A stretch of DNA of 12,678 nt, taken from NCBI GenBank assembly GCA_002496355.1, contig DAJP01000071.1, positions 5,440 to 18,117 of the forward strand, given 5' to 3'. This DNA is from Euryarchaeota archaeon UBA346. Lineage in GTDB: Archaea; Thermoplasmatota; E2; DHVEG-1. Made by a program: the position numbers and the translations under genes. Below are positions 7,623 to 12,678 of the stretch, piece by piece. The notes beneath the pieces were generated by a model that searched no databases, was not told where the DNA came from, and saw only the letters and a list, made by a program, of their open reading frames with translations. The number at the start of each line of letters is the position of its first letter. Position 1 is the first letter of the stretch.

Positions 7623-8417
7623 ATGGATAGAATTGGCAAATATGAGGTCACGGAGTTTTCGAAGGCTCGACAGGATATTACTATTGTTTCTCAAGAAGGA
7701 AAACGACGGTTGACGATTCATGCGTTACTCGAGGTTGATGTGACCAAGGCTCGCGAGATGATTGCTGCGTTGAAGGGGAAAGAAGATATTTCTTTCACAG
7801 GGTGGATCGTGAAGTGTGTCAGTCAGGCGGTCTCTGAACATAAGCAGATGAACTCGTATCGCTTGGGTCGGAAGAAGATGGTGTCTTTCGAGGATGTCGA
7901 TATTCCTATTCCGATCGAACGGAATATCGGTGGGGTGCAGCGGCCGCTTGCATATATCATCCGGAAAGCAAATGAGAAGACTGTTGCTGAGATAACTCAG
8001 GAGATCCGCCGGATGCAACATCAGGAGATTGATCCGTCCACGGAGGTGCTTGGGGAGGATCTCACGGGGTTTGAGCGGTGGGCGTTGACTGCTCCAGGGT
8101 GGTTGAAGAAGATTGGTGTTCGTGTGTTGCGGCTGCGAGGGTTGTCGAAGAAGAAACATTTCGGTACTGTCGGAGTCACAGCAATTGGCATGAAAGGGAG
8201 TTTTCCTGGTTGGGCGATCGGCATGGGTGGTCCGATTGCGACGTTGATTATCGTAGGGGGCATTACAAAGAAGCCGGGGGTCGTTGATGACGAAATTCGA
8301 ATCCGGGAGATCTTACATATCACGATCACAGCGGATCATGCGATTGTCGATGGGAGCCCGTTGGTGCGTTTCATTGCTCGGTTGACAGAGCTTCTGGAAT
8401 CAGGATATGAGTTATAA
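7623..8417 (+). CDS. stand-alone 2-oxoacid dehydrogenase acyltransferase (E2) catalytic-domain protein
   Basis: The 264-residue protein matches the CoA-dependent acyltransferase catalytic fold of E2 subunits. The hallmark HxxxDG is intact as HAIVDG (H239, D243). SFTGWIVKCVSQAVSEH, DVDIPIPIERN and EITQEIRRM correspond to E2 core elements. There is no lipoyl domain, no peripheral subunit-binding domain, and no E1 or E3 gene nearby, so it is unlikely to work in a classical dehydrogenase complex. Where E2 proteins carry the GGTFTISN-type region, this one has a longer segment (about 145-180) with a hydrophobic helix and the basic run SKKKH. Similar short E2-like proteins occur in archaea and bacteria with unproven substrates. 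The ATG at 7623 has no ribosome site and may be near-leaderless. Confidence 0.85.
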   Translation: MDRIGKYEVTEFSKARQDITIVSQEGKRRLTIHALLEVDVTKAREMIAALKGKEDISFTGWIVKCVSQAVSEHKQMNSYRLGRKKMVSFEDVDIPIPIERNIGGVQRPLAYIIRKANEKTVAEITQEIRRMQHQEIDPSTEVLGEDLTGFERWALTAPGWLKKIGVRVLRLRGLSKKKHFGTVGVTAIGMKGSFPGWAIGMGGPIATLIIVGGITKKPGVVDDEIRIREILHITITADHAIVDGSPLVRFIARLTELLESGYEL

Positions 8418-8422
8418 AAAAA
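8416..8422 (-). terminator. T7 terminator of the class I methyltransferase gene
   Basis: On the minus strand seven T start directly after the TAG at 8424-8426 and overlap the last codons of the convergent acyltransferase gene. No hairpin is apparent. Confidence 0.5.
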
Positions 8423-8423
8423 T

Positions 8424-9167
8424 CTAGGTCTTCTTTCGGAGTACATAAATCGTCCAGGGCGCTATCTGGGTCTCATTGACCCATTGATAAGGTTCTTTTC
8501 CTGTCGCTAAGGGTTTATATTTTTTGATGATGCGCAGGCTTGCTTTCGTATAGACCGTGGCGTAGTCTTCCTCTGATATGTAGATGTCGTCACAGGGGCG
8601 TTTGTCTGCGATGTCGATGGTGATGATGCGGACGATATCCCCGGTTTTTGCTTTGTTGTTCTCTGGGAAGTCCTTTGTGGTAAATGAAGCCCATTCATGG
8701 GTGTAGATCTCAGGGGAGGAAACAAGGTTGATGAGAGCTCCATTTGGTGTTATCAGGGTTGAGAGCCGCCTGAAGAGTCTGATTTTTCGCTCCATGGTCG
8801 GGATGTTATCAAAGGTGAAGGCAGAAAGGATCAAGTCGAAGGAGGCGCAGGGGAGTCTGCTGAAGTCTCCATCGTCGATCCGGTGGTATTCTCCAGCAGG
8901 GTCGAGTTGTCGTGCAATTCTAATCATCTCTTCGGAAATGTCGATTCCAATGGTTCTATATCCGAGTGTCTGGAGGAATCGTGTGGATCGTCCGGTGCCG
9001 CAGCCAAAATCAAGGGCGTTTTTTCCTTTCGTATATCGTGCGATGATTGTGGGAAGGTCTCGATAGGCTAGATAATAGGTTTTATCAAAGGTAAGTCTTG
9101 AGTAGGCTTCTGCTCGTATGGTATCCTCGTAGACATTGGAGAAATCTGTTTTGTTTCCTTTGGTCAT
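8424..9167 (-). CDS. class I SAM-dependent methyltransferase of unknown substrate
   Basis: The 247-residue protein has a Rossmann-type SAM fold. Motif I is DFGCGTG at 53-59, the acidic residue at the end of strand 2 is D76 in IGIDIS, and a post-I region with RIDDGDFSRLP is followed by FDLILSAFTFDNIP as motif II. The C-terminal half (about 150-247) is less conserved and presumably sets the substrate. It resembles methyltransferase type 11/25 proteins. Nothing in the neighbourhood names the acceptor: it is neither in an operon with, nor clearly related to, ArsM on the other side of the divergent promoter. No ribosome site is seen before the ATG, and a TATA element about 29 bases upstream suggests a leaderless transcript. 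Confidence 0.85.
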   Translation of the reverse strand: MTKGNKTDFSNVYEDTIRAEAYSRLTFDKTYYLAYRDLPTIIARYTKGKNALDFGCGTGRSTRFLQTLGYRTIGIDISEEMIRIARQLDPAGEYHRIDDGDFSRLPCASFDLILSAFTFDNIPTMERKIRLFRRLSTLITPNGALINLVSSPEIYTHEWASFTTKDFPENNKAKTGDIVRIITIDIADKRPCDDIYISEEDYATVYTKASLRIIKKYKPLATGKEPYQWVNETQIAPWTIYVLRKKT

Positions 9168-9191
9168 AGGACAGCCGGAAATAAGGTTGCT

Positions 9192-9200
9192 CGTATATGT
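9192..9200 (-). promoter_or_regulatory. TATA-like element for the class I methyltransferase
   Basis: Minus-strand ACATATACG is centred about 29 bases before the ATG at 9167. This spacing would put the transcript start at or near the start codon. The match to the TATA consensus is moderate. Confidence 0.4.
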
Positions 9201-9260
9201 GGATTGTTGTTGTGCAAGGGAGTGTTTCCTGGACGAGGTACACTTTGAATATTCAGTATA

Positions 9261-9293
9261 TTCTGATTTATCAGAAAAATTTAAATATTCTGA
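9261..9293 (+). promoter_or_regulatory. palindromic operator overlapping the TATA box of the arsenic unit
   Basis: A perfect 7-base inverted repeat, TTCTGAT-TT-ATCAGAA, lies at 9261-9276. The TATA box TTTAAATA follows at 9280-9287, and another TTCTGA half-site at 9288-9293 flanks its other side. Thus three copies of one half-site bracket the TBP/TFB position, and a protein bound there would block initiation. A further small palindrome GAATATTC (9247-9254) lies just upstream. Expected initiation is near 9309-9312, which places the ATG at 9323 about a dozen bases downstream. The binding protein is not known. An ArsR-type repressor encoded elsewhere and the AbrB-like protein encoded just downstream are both possible. 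Confidence 0.6.
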
Positions 9294-9322
9294 ACACTAT
9301 AATGGATAACAAGGGAACCATC

Positions 9323-9598
9323 ATGCAGAACAAACAAAAAAAAGAACCATGCTCTCCAACAAAGAACCAACCACTCAGTTGCTGCAAAGTAGAATCCGTC
9401 GTCAGCGTCGACGAACGAGGACAAATGGTCCTCCCAAAGGACCTCAGAGAAAAAGCAGGCATCAAGGCTGGTGATAAACTCGCTGTGATCTCCATGGAGA
9501 AGAACGGGAAGGTTTGTTGCCTCTCATTACTCAAGGTAGGTGACATCGAACCCATGGTAAAAAACATGCTTGGCCCCATCATGAAAGAAATACTCTAA
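9323..9598 (+). CDS. AbrB/SpoVT-type small protein with paired cysteines, linked to arsM (HgcC-like)
   Basis: The 91-residue protein has an AbrB/MazE swapped-hairpin domain at about 23-60. It is recognisable from VSVDERGQMVLPKDLREKAG and IKAGDKLAVI. Two cysteine pairs flank the domain, CC at 20-21 and CC at 65-66, with a further C10. Proteins of this form are, from memory, annotated as HgcAB-associated (HgcC) and also occur beside arsM; no hgcA or hgcB is in this window. The role is inferred as a DNA-binding or metalloid-responsive partner of ArsM. I place the start at the ATG at 9323 because the TATA box at 9280-9287 would initiate near 9310, after the ATG at 9302. The frame runs open further back to 9197, but that part covers the promoter. 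The stop is 25 bases before the arsM start, so the two are co-transcribed. Confidence 0.8.
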   Translation: MQNKQKKEPCSPTKNQPLSCCKVESVVSVDERGQMVLPKDLREKAGIKAGDKLAVISMEKNGKVCCLSLLKVGDIEPMVKNMLGPIMKEIL

Positions 9599-9623
9599 AA
9601 AAAATGCAAAGGTGATGAATCAT

Positions 9624-10451
9624 ATGGAAGACAAACAGATAAAGAAGAAAGTACGAGAAGGATACGCGAAAATAGCAAAACAAGAGACATCCTGCTGCGG
9701 ATCTATAGACGTCTGCTGCGGAACAGCAACAACACCAGAGAAGATCAGCAAAACCATCGGGTACACCGACGAACAATTACAATCAGTTCCCGAGGGAGCT
9801 AACCTGGGACTGGGCTGTGGAAACCCTACAGCGCTCGCCTCACTGCGACCAGGCGAGATCGTCCTTGACCTTGGCTCAGGGGCAGGATTCGACTGTTTCC
9901 TGGCAGCAAACAAGGTAGGACCCACCGGCAGGGTCATCGGTGTCGACATGACTCCAGAGATGTTGAGCAAAGCAAGAAAAAACGCAAAGAAAGCCGGATA
10001 TACTAACGTGGAGTTCCGTCGCGGTGAAATCGAGAAGCTCCCGGTGGACAACGCCTCTGTCGATGTGGTCATCTCCAACTGCGTCATCAACCTCTCCCCG
10101 GATAAAAAGAAGGTCTTTAAGGAAACGTTCCGCGTGCTCAAATCAGGGGGGCGGATCGCGGTCTCCGATATCGTGCTGCTGAAGGAGCTCCCTGAAAAAA
10201 TAAAGAACTCTGTTGAGGCATACGTCGGTTGTATCTCAGGTGCTATCCACAAAGACCGCTATCTCCAGTTGCTGAAGGATGCGGGGTTCACCGATATCAT
10301 CGTGACAGAGGAGTCCTCCTATCAAATCGATGTTGTCATCGACAAACCACGGACACAAGCACTCATGGAAGAAACTGGTGTCACCGAAGGAGAAATGAAG
10401 AACCTCGGAGGATCTTTTGTCAGTATCAAGGTGATGGCAAAAAAACCGTAA
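9624..10451 (+). CDS. arsM: arsenite S-adenosylmethionine methyltransferase ArsM
   Basis: The 275-residue enzyme transfers methyl groups from SAM to trivalent arsenic, giving methylated and potentially volatile arsenicals. SAM motif I is DLGSGAGFD at 82-90 and the acidic strand-2 residue is D108. The three arsenic-binding cysteines of the family are all present: C65 in LGLGCGNP, C153 in SNCVINL and C203 in GCISGA. Two more pairs near the N-terminus (CC at 24-25 and 31-32) are typical of prokaryotic ArsM. The ATG at 9624 is favoured because AGGTGAT lies about 8 bases upstream. Earlier in-frame GTG (9612) and ATG (9615) codons overlap that ribosome site. It is the second gene of the operon with the AbrB-like protein. 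No arsenic pump or reductase gene is nearby, so detoxification here rests on methylation alone as far as the window shows. Confidence 0.95.
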   Translation: MEDKQIKKKVREGYAKIAKQETSCCGSIDVCCGTATTPEKISKTIGYTDEQLQSVPEGANLGLGCGNPTALASLRPGEIVLDLGSGAGFDCFLAANKVGPTGRVIGVDMTPEMLSKARKNAKKAGYTNVEFRRGEIEKLPVDNASVDVVISNCVINLSPDKKKVFKETFRVLKSGGRIAVSDIVLLKELPEKIKNSVEAYVGCISGAIHKDRYLQLLKDAGFTDIIVTEESSYQIDVVIDKPRTQALMEETGVTEGEMKNLGGSFVSIKVMAKKP

Positions 10452-10490
10452 TTGAAATGATTCACCGGATTTTTCAAAGAGAACAATCCC

Positions 10491-10524
10491 AAAAAAAAAA
10501 AGAGAAGGAAGGATGGTAATCCTT
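10491..10524 (-). terminator. hairpin plus T11 terminator of the acidic microprotein gene
   Basis: On the minus strand, 5 bases beyond the stop at 10530, a perfect 6-base stem (AAGGAT/ATCCTT, 4-base loop, 10509-10524) is followed after seven bases by a run of eleven T (10491-10501). It resembles a bacterial intrinsic terminator and would also protect the convergent arsM unit. On the plus strand a weak TTGAAA/TTTCAA repeat (10452-10477) directly after arsM may end that transcript. Confidence 0.65.
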
Positions 10525-10529
10525 ACGTC

Positions 10530-10736
10530 CTAAATCATATCCCCGATTTCAACGCTTTCGCCCTCATCAAGCAACGTTGAGTCAATCTCTGATGAAACGG
10601 CATCATCATCAACGTCAACATCAGGGGTCGTTTGATCATCACCAGTAGTTGAGGGTTGACTGAAATACGCATACGATACAGTCACGGACACTAAAAGGAT
10701 TAAAAGGAAGAGGAGAGAGATTATTTTTTTATTCAT
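10530..10736 (-). CDS. 68-residue acidic secreted or membrane-anchored microprotein
   Basis: I do not recognise this protein. Residues 1-25 are a signal peptide or anchor: NKK followed by an unbroken hydrophobic core. The remaining ~43 residues contain 14 acidic residues and no Lys or Arg at all. They include the run DVDVDDD at 39-45 and end in GESVEIGDMI. If the signal is cleaved after SYA, the mature peptide is about 45 residues and strongly anionic; otherwise it is a short tail outside the membrane. The ATG at 10736 is preceded by an AGGTGTGAT ribosome-like sequence about 8 bases upstream. The gap to the upstream secreted protein gene is only 26 bases, and a strong terminator follows, so the pair forms one transcript. 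Calcium or cation binding is possible from charge alone. That a real gene is present is well supported by signal, ribosome site, spacing and terminator. Confidence 0.75.
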   Translation of the reverse strand: MNKKIISLLFLLILLVSVTVSYAYFSQPSTTGDDQTTPDVDVDDDAVSSEIDSTLLDEGESVEIGDMI

Positions 10737-10762
10737 ACGGTATCACACCTAGTAAATGTACC

Positions 10763-11596
10763 TTACAGTGGCCGCCCGTGACCATTTCCTTTCCCAGAGT
10801 GGTTCATGTCTTCCAGCATTGCCTGGGAATGAATCTTCTTTTTCAGGTTTTCCTCTTTTATCTCTGAGAAGATCATGTGTCGTTTTTCTTGTGTCATCTG
10901 GTTGACCATCTTGTGTAGCTGCAGTTTTACCAAATCTAAGCTGATATTGCCGTTGATATACTCATTAAGAAGAGATATGTTAGTCTCCCCAATGATTCCA
11001 TAGAGACGGTAGAGCTGATTTTGGTTGAATTGTCTGATCCAATGTCGGAGTCTCATAGTGCAGTTCTGAAGCTCAGCACTAGTCATATTCTTGAGCTGTT
11101 CCTTTATCATTGCAATGGTCTCATTATCAAGAAGTAACCGCAGTGTATCTCTGAATTGTTTCGTAAGATTCTTTGATTCATTTTTTAAATCAACGAAGAC
11201 CTGGACGGAGTCGTTTGCAGCAGGGTCAGCTGCCCGGACGTCTTCAAGAACATCGCTGAGATTCCCAAGTATCTTCTCAAGACCCGTGGTCGTCACATTC
11301 AGTCCCTTGAGGACCTGTACGGTCATAACTCCTTTGAGAATGTTGGCCAGAAGCGCTTTTTCTAATTGGAGCAGCCGGATTCGAGCGCCAAGGGAGTTGT
11401 TCATGATTCCGACTTCACGTGCTGTCTCATTGTCGAAGTGATGACCATGAGATGAGTTAGTTTCATTCACCTGATCATCTGATTCATCATCGATCGGGGT
11501 TCCCTGGTCGTCTTCATCTGCCTCAACTGCGAATGCTAATGAGAGAATCGAGCCCATCAGCATCAGCACCAGTAAGAGATTCATTATTTTTTTCAT
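10763..11596 (-). CDS. secreted, helix-rich protein with 15 N-glycosylation sequons, unknown function
   Basis: I do not recognise the family. The 277-residue protein starts with a clean signal peptide (MKK, hydrophobic core, cleavage plausible after AFA near residue 23). An acidic linker with a GHH cluster follows, then about 210 residues of charged, Leu-rich helix including coiled-coil-like stretches. There is no second membrane segment. It carries 15 N-X-S/T sequons, about one per 17 residues of mature protein, so heavy glycosylation is expected if the host has an archaeal oligosaccharyltransferase. It has a single cysteine (in QNCT). The C-terminus is Gly/His-rich. I chose the ATG at 11596 because the MKK n-region begins there; a GTG at 11605 in frame is the alternative. 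It is followed after 26 bases by the acidic microprotein and preceded by the membrane-bound regulator gene on the same strand. Confidence 0.8.
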   Translation of the reverse strand: MKKIMNLLLVLMLMGSILSLAFAVEADEDDQGTPIDDESDDQVNETNSSHGHHFDNETAREVGIMNNSLGARIRLLQLEKALLANILKGVMTVQVLKGLNVTTTGLEKILGNLSDVLEDVRAADPAANDSVQVFVDLKNESKNLTKQFRDTLRLLLDNETIAMIKEQLKNMTSAELQNCTMRLRHWIRQFNQNQLYRLYGIIGETNISLLNEYINGNISLDLVKLQLHKMVNQMTQEKRHMIFSEIKEENLKKKIHSQAMLEDMNHSGKGNGHGRPL

Positions 11597-11617
11597 AGGG
11601 TTCACATCTTTTTCTGT

Positions 11618-11646
11618 GCCATTTCTTTATGGCTGTTACATATGTA
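11618..11646 (-). promoter_or_regulatory. promoter region with two inverted repeats before the secreted-protein pair
   Basis: The 120-base gap holds a perfect 10-base palindrome TACATATGTA (11637-11646) and a 5-base inverted repeat GCCAT-(6)-ATGGC (11618-11633), where transcription would start if the palindrome serves as a poor TATA element. The ATG at 11596 lies 22 bases beyond. Both are candidate operator sites; neither is proven and the TATA match is weak. Confidence 0.35.
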
Positions 11647-11706
11647 TGGGATGAAACAGCTTATCTAATTTCACCGGAACATGGCGGAACAACCCGGGAC
11701 TGACAT

Positions 11707-11714
11707 AAAAAAAA
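11707..11714 (-). terminator. T8 tract terminator of the membrane regulator gene
   Basis: On the minus strand eight T follow the TAA at 11717-11719 after two bases. This suggests the regulator is transcribed separately from the secreted-protein pair downstream. Confidence 0.5.
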
Positions 11715-11716
11715 GT

Positions 11717-12487
11717 TTATTGTTTTTTCAGACGGATGAGATTGGACATCCCTATCTGTTCTTTCTCGATAAGGCCTTTGCGTTCTAACCCATGGATGTT
11801 CCGGGAGACGGATGCCTTTGGAATCTCCAGTTCCTTCTGAATGTCGGTTTGTGTCATTGGAGTGTTTCTTTCCTGTAGCAACTGTAGGATTTGTCTCTGC
11901 CGAGTATTTAAACCATGAAGTTCCCTAAGAGGTTCTGGTGTTTGAGGCGGAGGCGATGAGCCTGTTGTGTTTTTCTCTTTGAAGTAAAAATATATAATCA
12001 AGAGGGTTACGATGAGTATCGCGGGAAGCAAGAGGAGATAGATGATATTGTCCTGAAAGAATGATCCACCTTGTTTGTCGATCTGGTATTGGATGATGAT
12101 AGAGAAGGATTCGTTCTCCCCGAATCCGCGGAGTAGGAGGCCACCAAGGTTTTCTTCTATTCGGATGGATCCTGATGATCGAATGTAGCTGATTGAGGAT
12201 CCTTTCGGAAGGATAAGGTCGTAGACGAACTCGGAGAATATTTCTGGTTTGGTGATATTGAGAAGCCAGTGGCTCTGCTGTTTCGAGGTGTACTGCTCTG
12301 TGTTCTGTATGGTAAGGTTAGGGTAGTTTGTGAGTCCCTTGATGCTGACGAACCCGGAGGGATCGACGGTGATGGTTAGATCCGCGTAATAATCAACCGC
12401 TTGAAGAGCGGGTGATGAAAGTATCGTGAGAAAACTGAGTAACATTATCGGAAAAAGGATACGACAATATCTTCCTCTGTTTCCCAT
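11717..12487 (-). CDS. membrane-anchored winged-helix transcriptional regulator with extracellular sensor domain
   Basis: The 256-residue protein has a signal or anchor segment (about 10-30), an extracellular beta-rich domain (about 31-145) with three N-X-S/T sequons, and one membrane helix (146-169). A Pro-rich linker follows, then a C-terminal winged helix (193-256). In the latter, TQTDIQKELEIPKASVSRNI is the helix-turn-helix and GLIEKEQ the wing start. This layout fits the archaeal predicted membrane-associated regulators (COG2512 type), one-component sensors that bind DNA at the membrane. The ligand is unknown. I chose the ATG at 12487 because AGAGGAG sits 5 bases upstream; the ATG at 12508 would add seven residues. 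The frame stays open to 12676, but the extra residues cover the promoter and lack coding character. Its nearest downstream targets would be the secreted-protein pair; that link is inference. Confidence 0.85.
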   Translation of the reverse strand: MGNRGRYCRILFPIMLLSFLTILSSPALQAVDYYADLTITVDPSGFVSIKGLTNYPNLTIQNTEQYTSKQQSHWLLNITKPEIFSEFVYDLILPKGSSISYIRSSGSIRIEENLGGLLLRGFGENESFSIIIQYQIDKQGGSFFQDNIIYLLLLPAILIVTLLIIYFYFKEKNTTGSSPPPQTPEPLRELHGLNTRQRQILQLLQERNTPMTQTDIQKELEIPKASVSRNIHGLERKGLIEKEQIGMSNLIRLKKQ

Positions 12488-12551
12488 CGCGGCTCCTCTG
12501 GTGGTCATCGTAAAGGATGTTTTTCTTTTTTCCCTGAAACGCTCTGGATTG

Positions 12552-12559
12552 TTATTAAA
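12552..12559 (-). promoter_or_regulatory. TATA-like element of the membrane regulator; rest of right edge empty
   Basis: Minus-strand TTTAATAA would start transcription near 12530 and give a leader of about 40 bases carrying the AGAGGAG ribosome site. Between here and the window end (12560-12678) I see no gene. A loose TTGTT/AACAA repeat near 12652-12671 is too weak to call. Confidence 0.4.
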
Positions 12560-12678
12560 GTTTCTTCGAAGGTATGGTAAGAAGGATATGAAGAAAAAAT
12601 ATCTTGGGGCTACATCAGGCATCAGATGAAAGGTAGAGAAATCCCTTAATTGTTTACCATCATTTAACAAATACACTA

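Noticed and set aside
7542..7721. N-terminal extension of the SPOUT methyltransferase
   Set aside because: The extra 60 residues overlap the first 33 codons of the divergent E2-like gene, cover the promoter gap and do not resemble the family's N-terminus.
9197..9322. Longer start for the AbrB-like protein
   Set aside because: That stretch holds the operator and TATA box, and the conserved family sequence begins after the ATG at 9323.
9323..9598. AbrB-like protein as an antitoxin of a toxin-antitoxin pair
   Set aside because: The adjacent gene is ArsM, no PIN, MazF or other toxin is nearby, and the paired cysteines are not an antitoxin feature.
9620..10252. 210-codon minus-strand frame antisense to arsM
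   Set aside because: Its product is Ser/Pro/Thr-rich without motifs, while the plus strand encodes a complete ArsM.
12488..12676. N-terminal extension of the membrane regulator, making a 319-residue protein
   Set aside because: A ribosome site directly precedes the ATG at 12487, where the signal segment begins. The extension covers a TATA-like element and would bury the signal segment.

Overview
The window looks archaeal, probably a euryarchaeon of Thermoplasmata-type or a related sediment/anaerobe lineage; that placement is an inference from gene content. The signs are: AT-rich TATA elements about 25-45 bases before several starts and no bacterial -35/-10 pairs; a mix of leaderless-looking genes and genes with GGAGG/GGTGA ribosome sites; T-tract terminators; an SFM1-type SPOUT methyltransferase; a membrane-anchored winged-helix regulator of the kind common in archaea; and secreted proteins dense in N-X-S/T glycosylation sequons. 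I see no phage, insertion sequence, CRISPR array, tRNA or rRNA. Coding density is high and no gap exceeds about 200 bases.

Layout. At the left edge (62-580, +) is a cysteine-rich C_GCAxxG_C_C-family protein of unknown redox role. It is followed by a large secreted gingipain-like C25 cysteine peptidase (629-2830, +) with its own TATA box, and by a polytopic flippase-like (LPG-synthase TM / AglD-like) membrane protein (2886-3866, +). Facing them is a compact four-gene operon on the minus strand (6863 down to 3921): a lipoprotein solute-binding protein, a permease, an ATPase and a second permease, which together form a polar amino acid ABC importer. Its starts are set by clear ribosome sites, including a TTG start.

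Next come a minus-strand SFM1-like SPOUT methyltransferase (6966-7541, probable GTG start) and, divergent from it, a stand-alone 2-oxoacid dehydrogenase acyltransferase (E2) catalytic-domain protein (7623-8417, +). Convergent with the latter is a class I SAM methyltransferase (8424-9167, -). The intergenic region 9168-9322 holds promoters in both directions. The rightward one is embedded in three TTCTGA half-sites and drives a two-gene arsenic unit: a small AbrB-fold protein with paired cysteines (9323-9598) and arsenite methyltransferase ArsM (9624-10451).

The last 2.2 kb are all minus strand: a membrane-bound one-component winged-helix regulator (12487-11717), a secreted helical protein with 15 N-glycosylation sequons (11596-10763), and a 68-residue secreted or anchored acidic microprotein (10736-10530) closed by a hairpin plus T-tract terminator. 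I do not recognise the last two proteins.

How the genes fit together: the extracellular peptidase and the amino acid importer are consistent with scavenging of detrital protein. ArsM with its cysteine-rich AbrB partner is a metalloid-response unit. The right-hand block is the best candidate for something undescribed: an envelope-sensing regulator upstream of a heavily glycosylated surface protein and an acidic microprotein.
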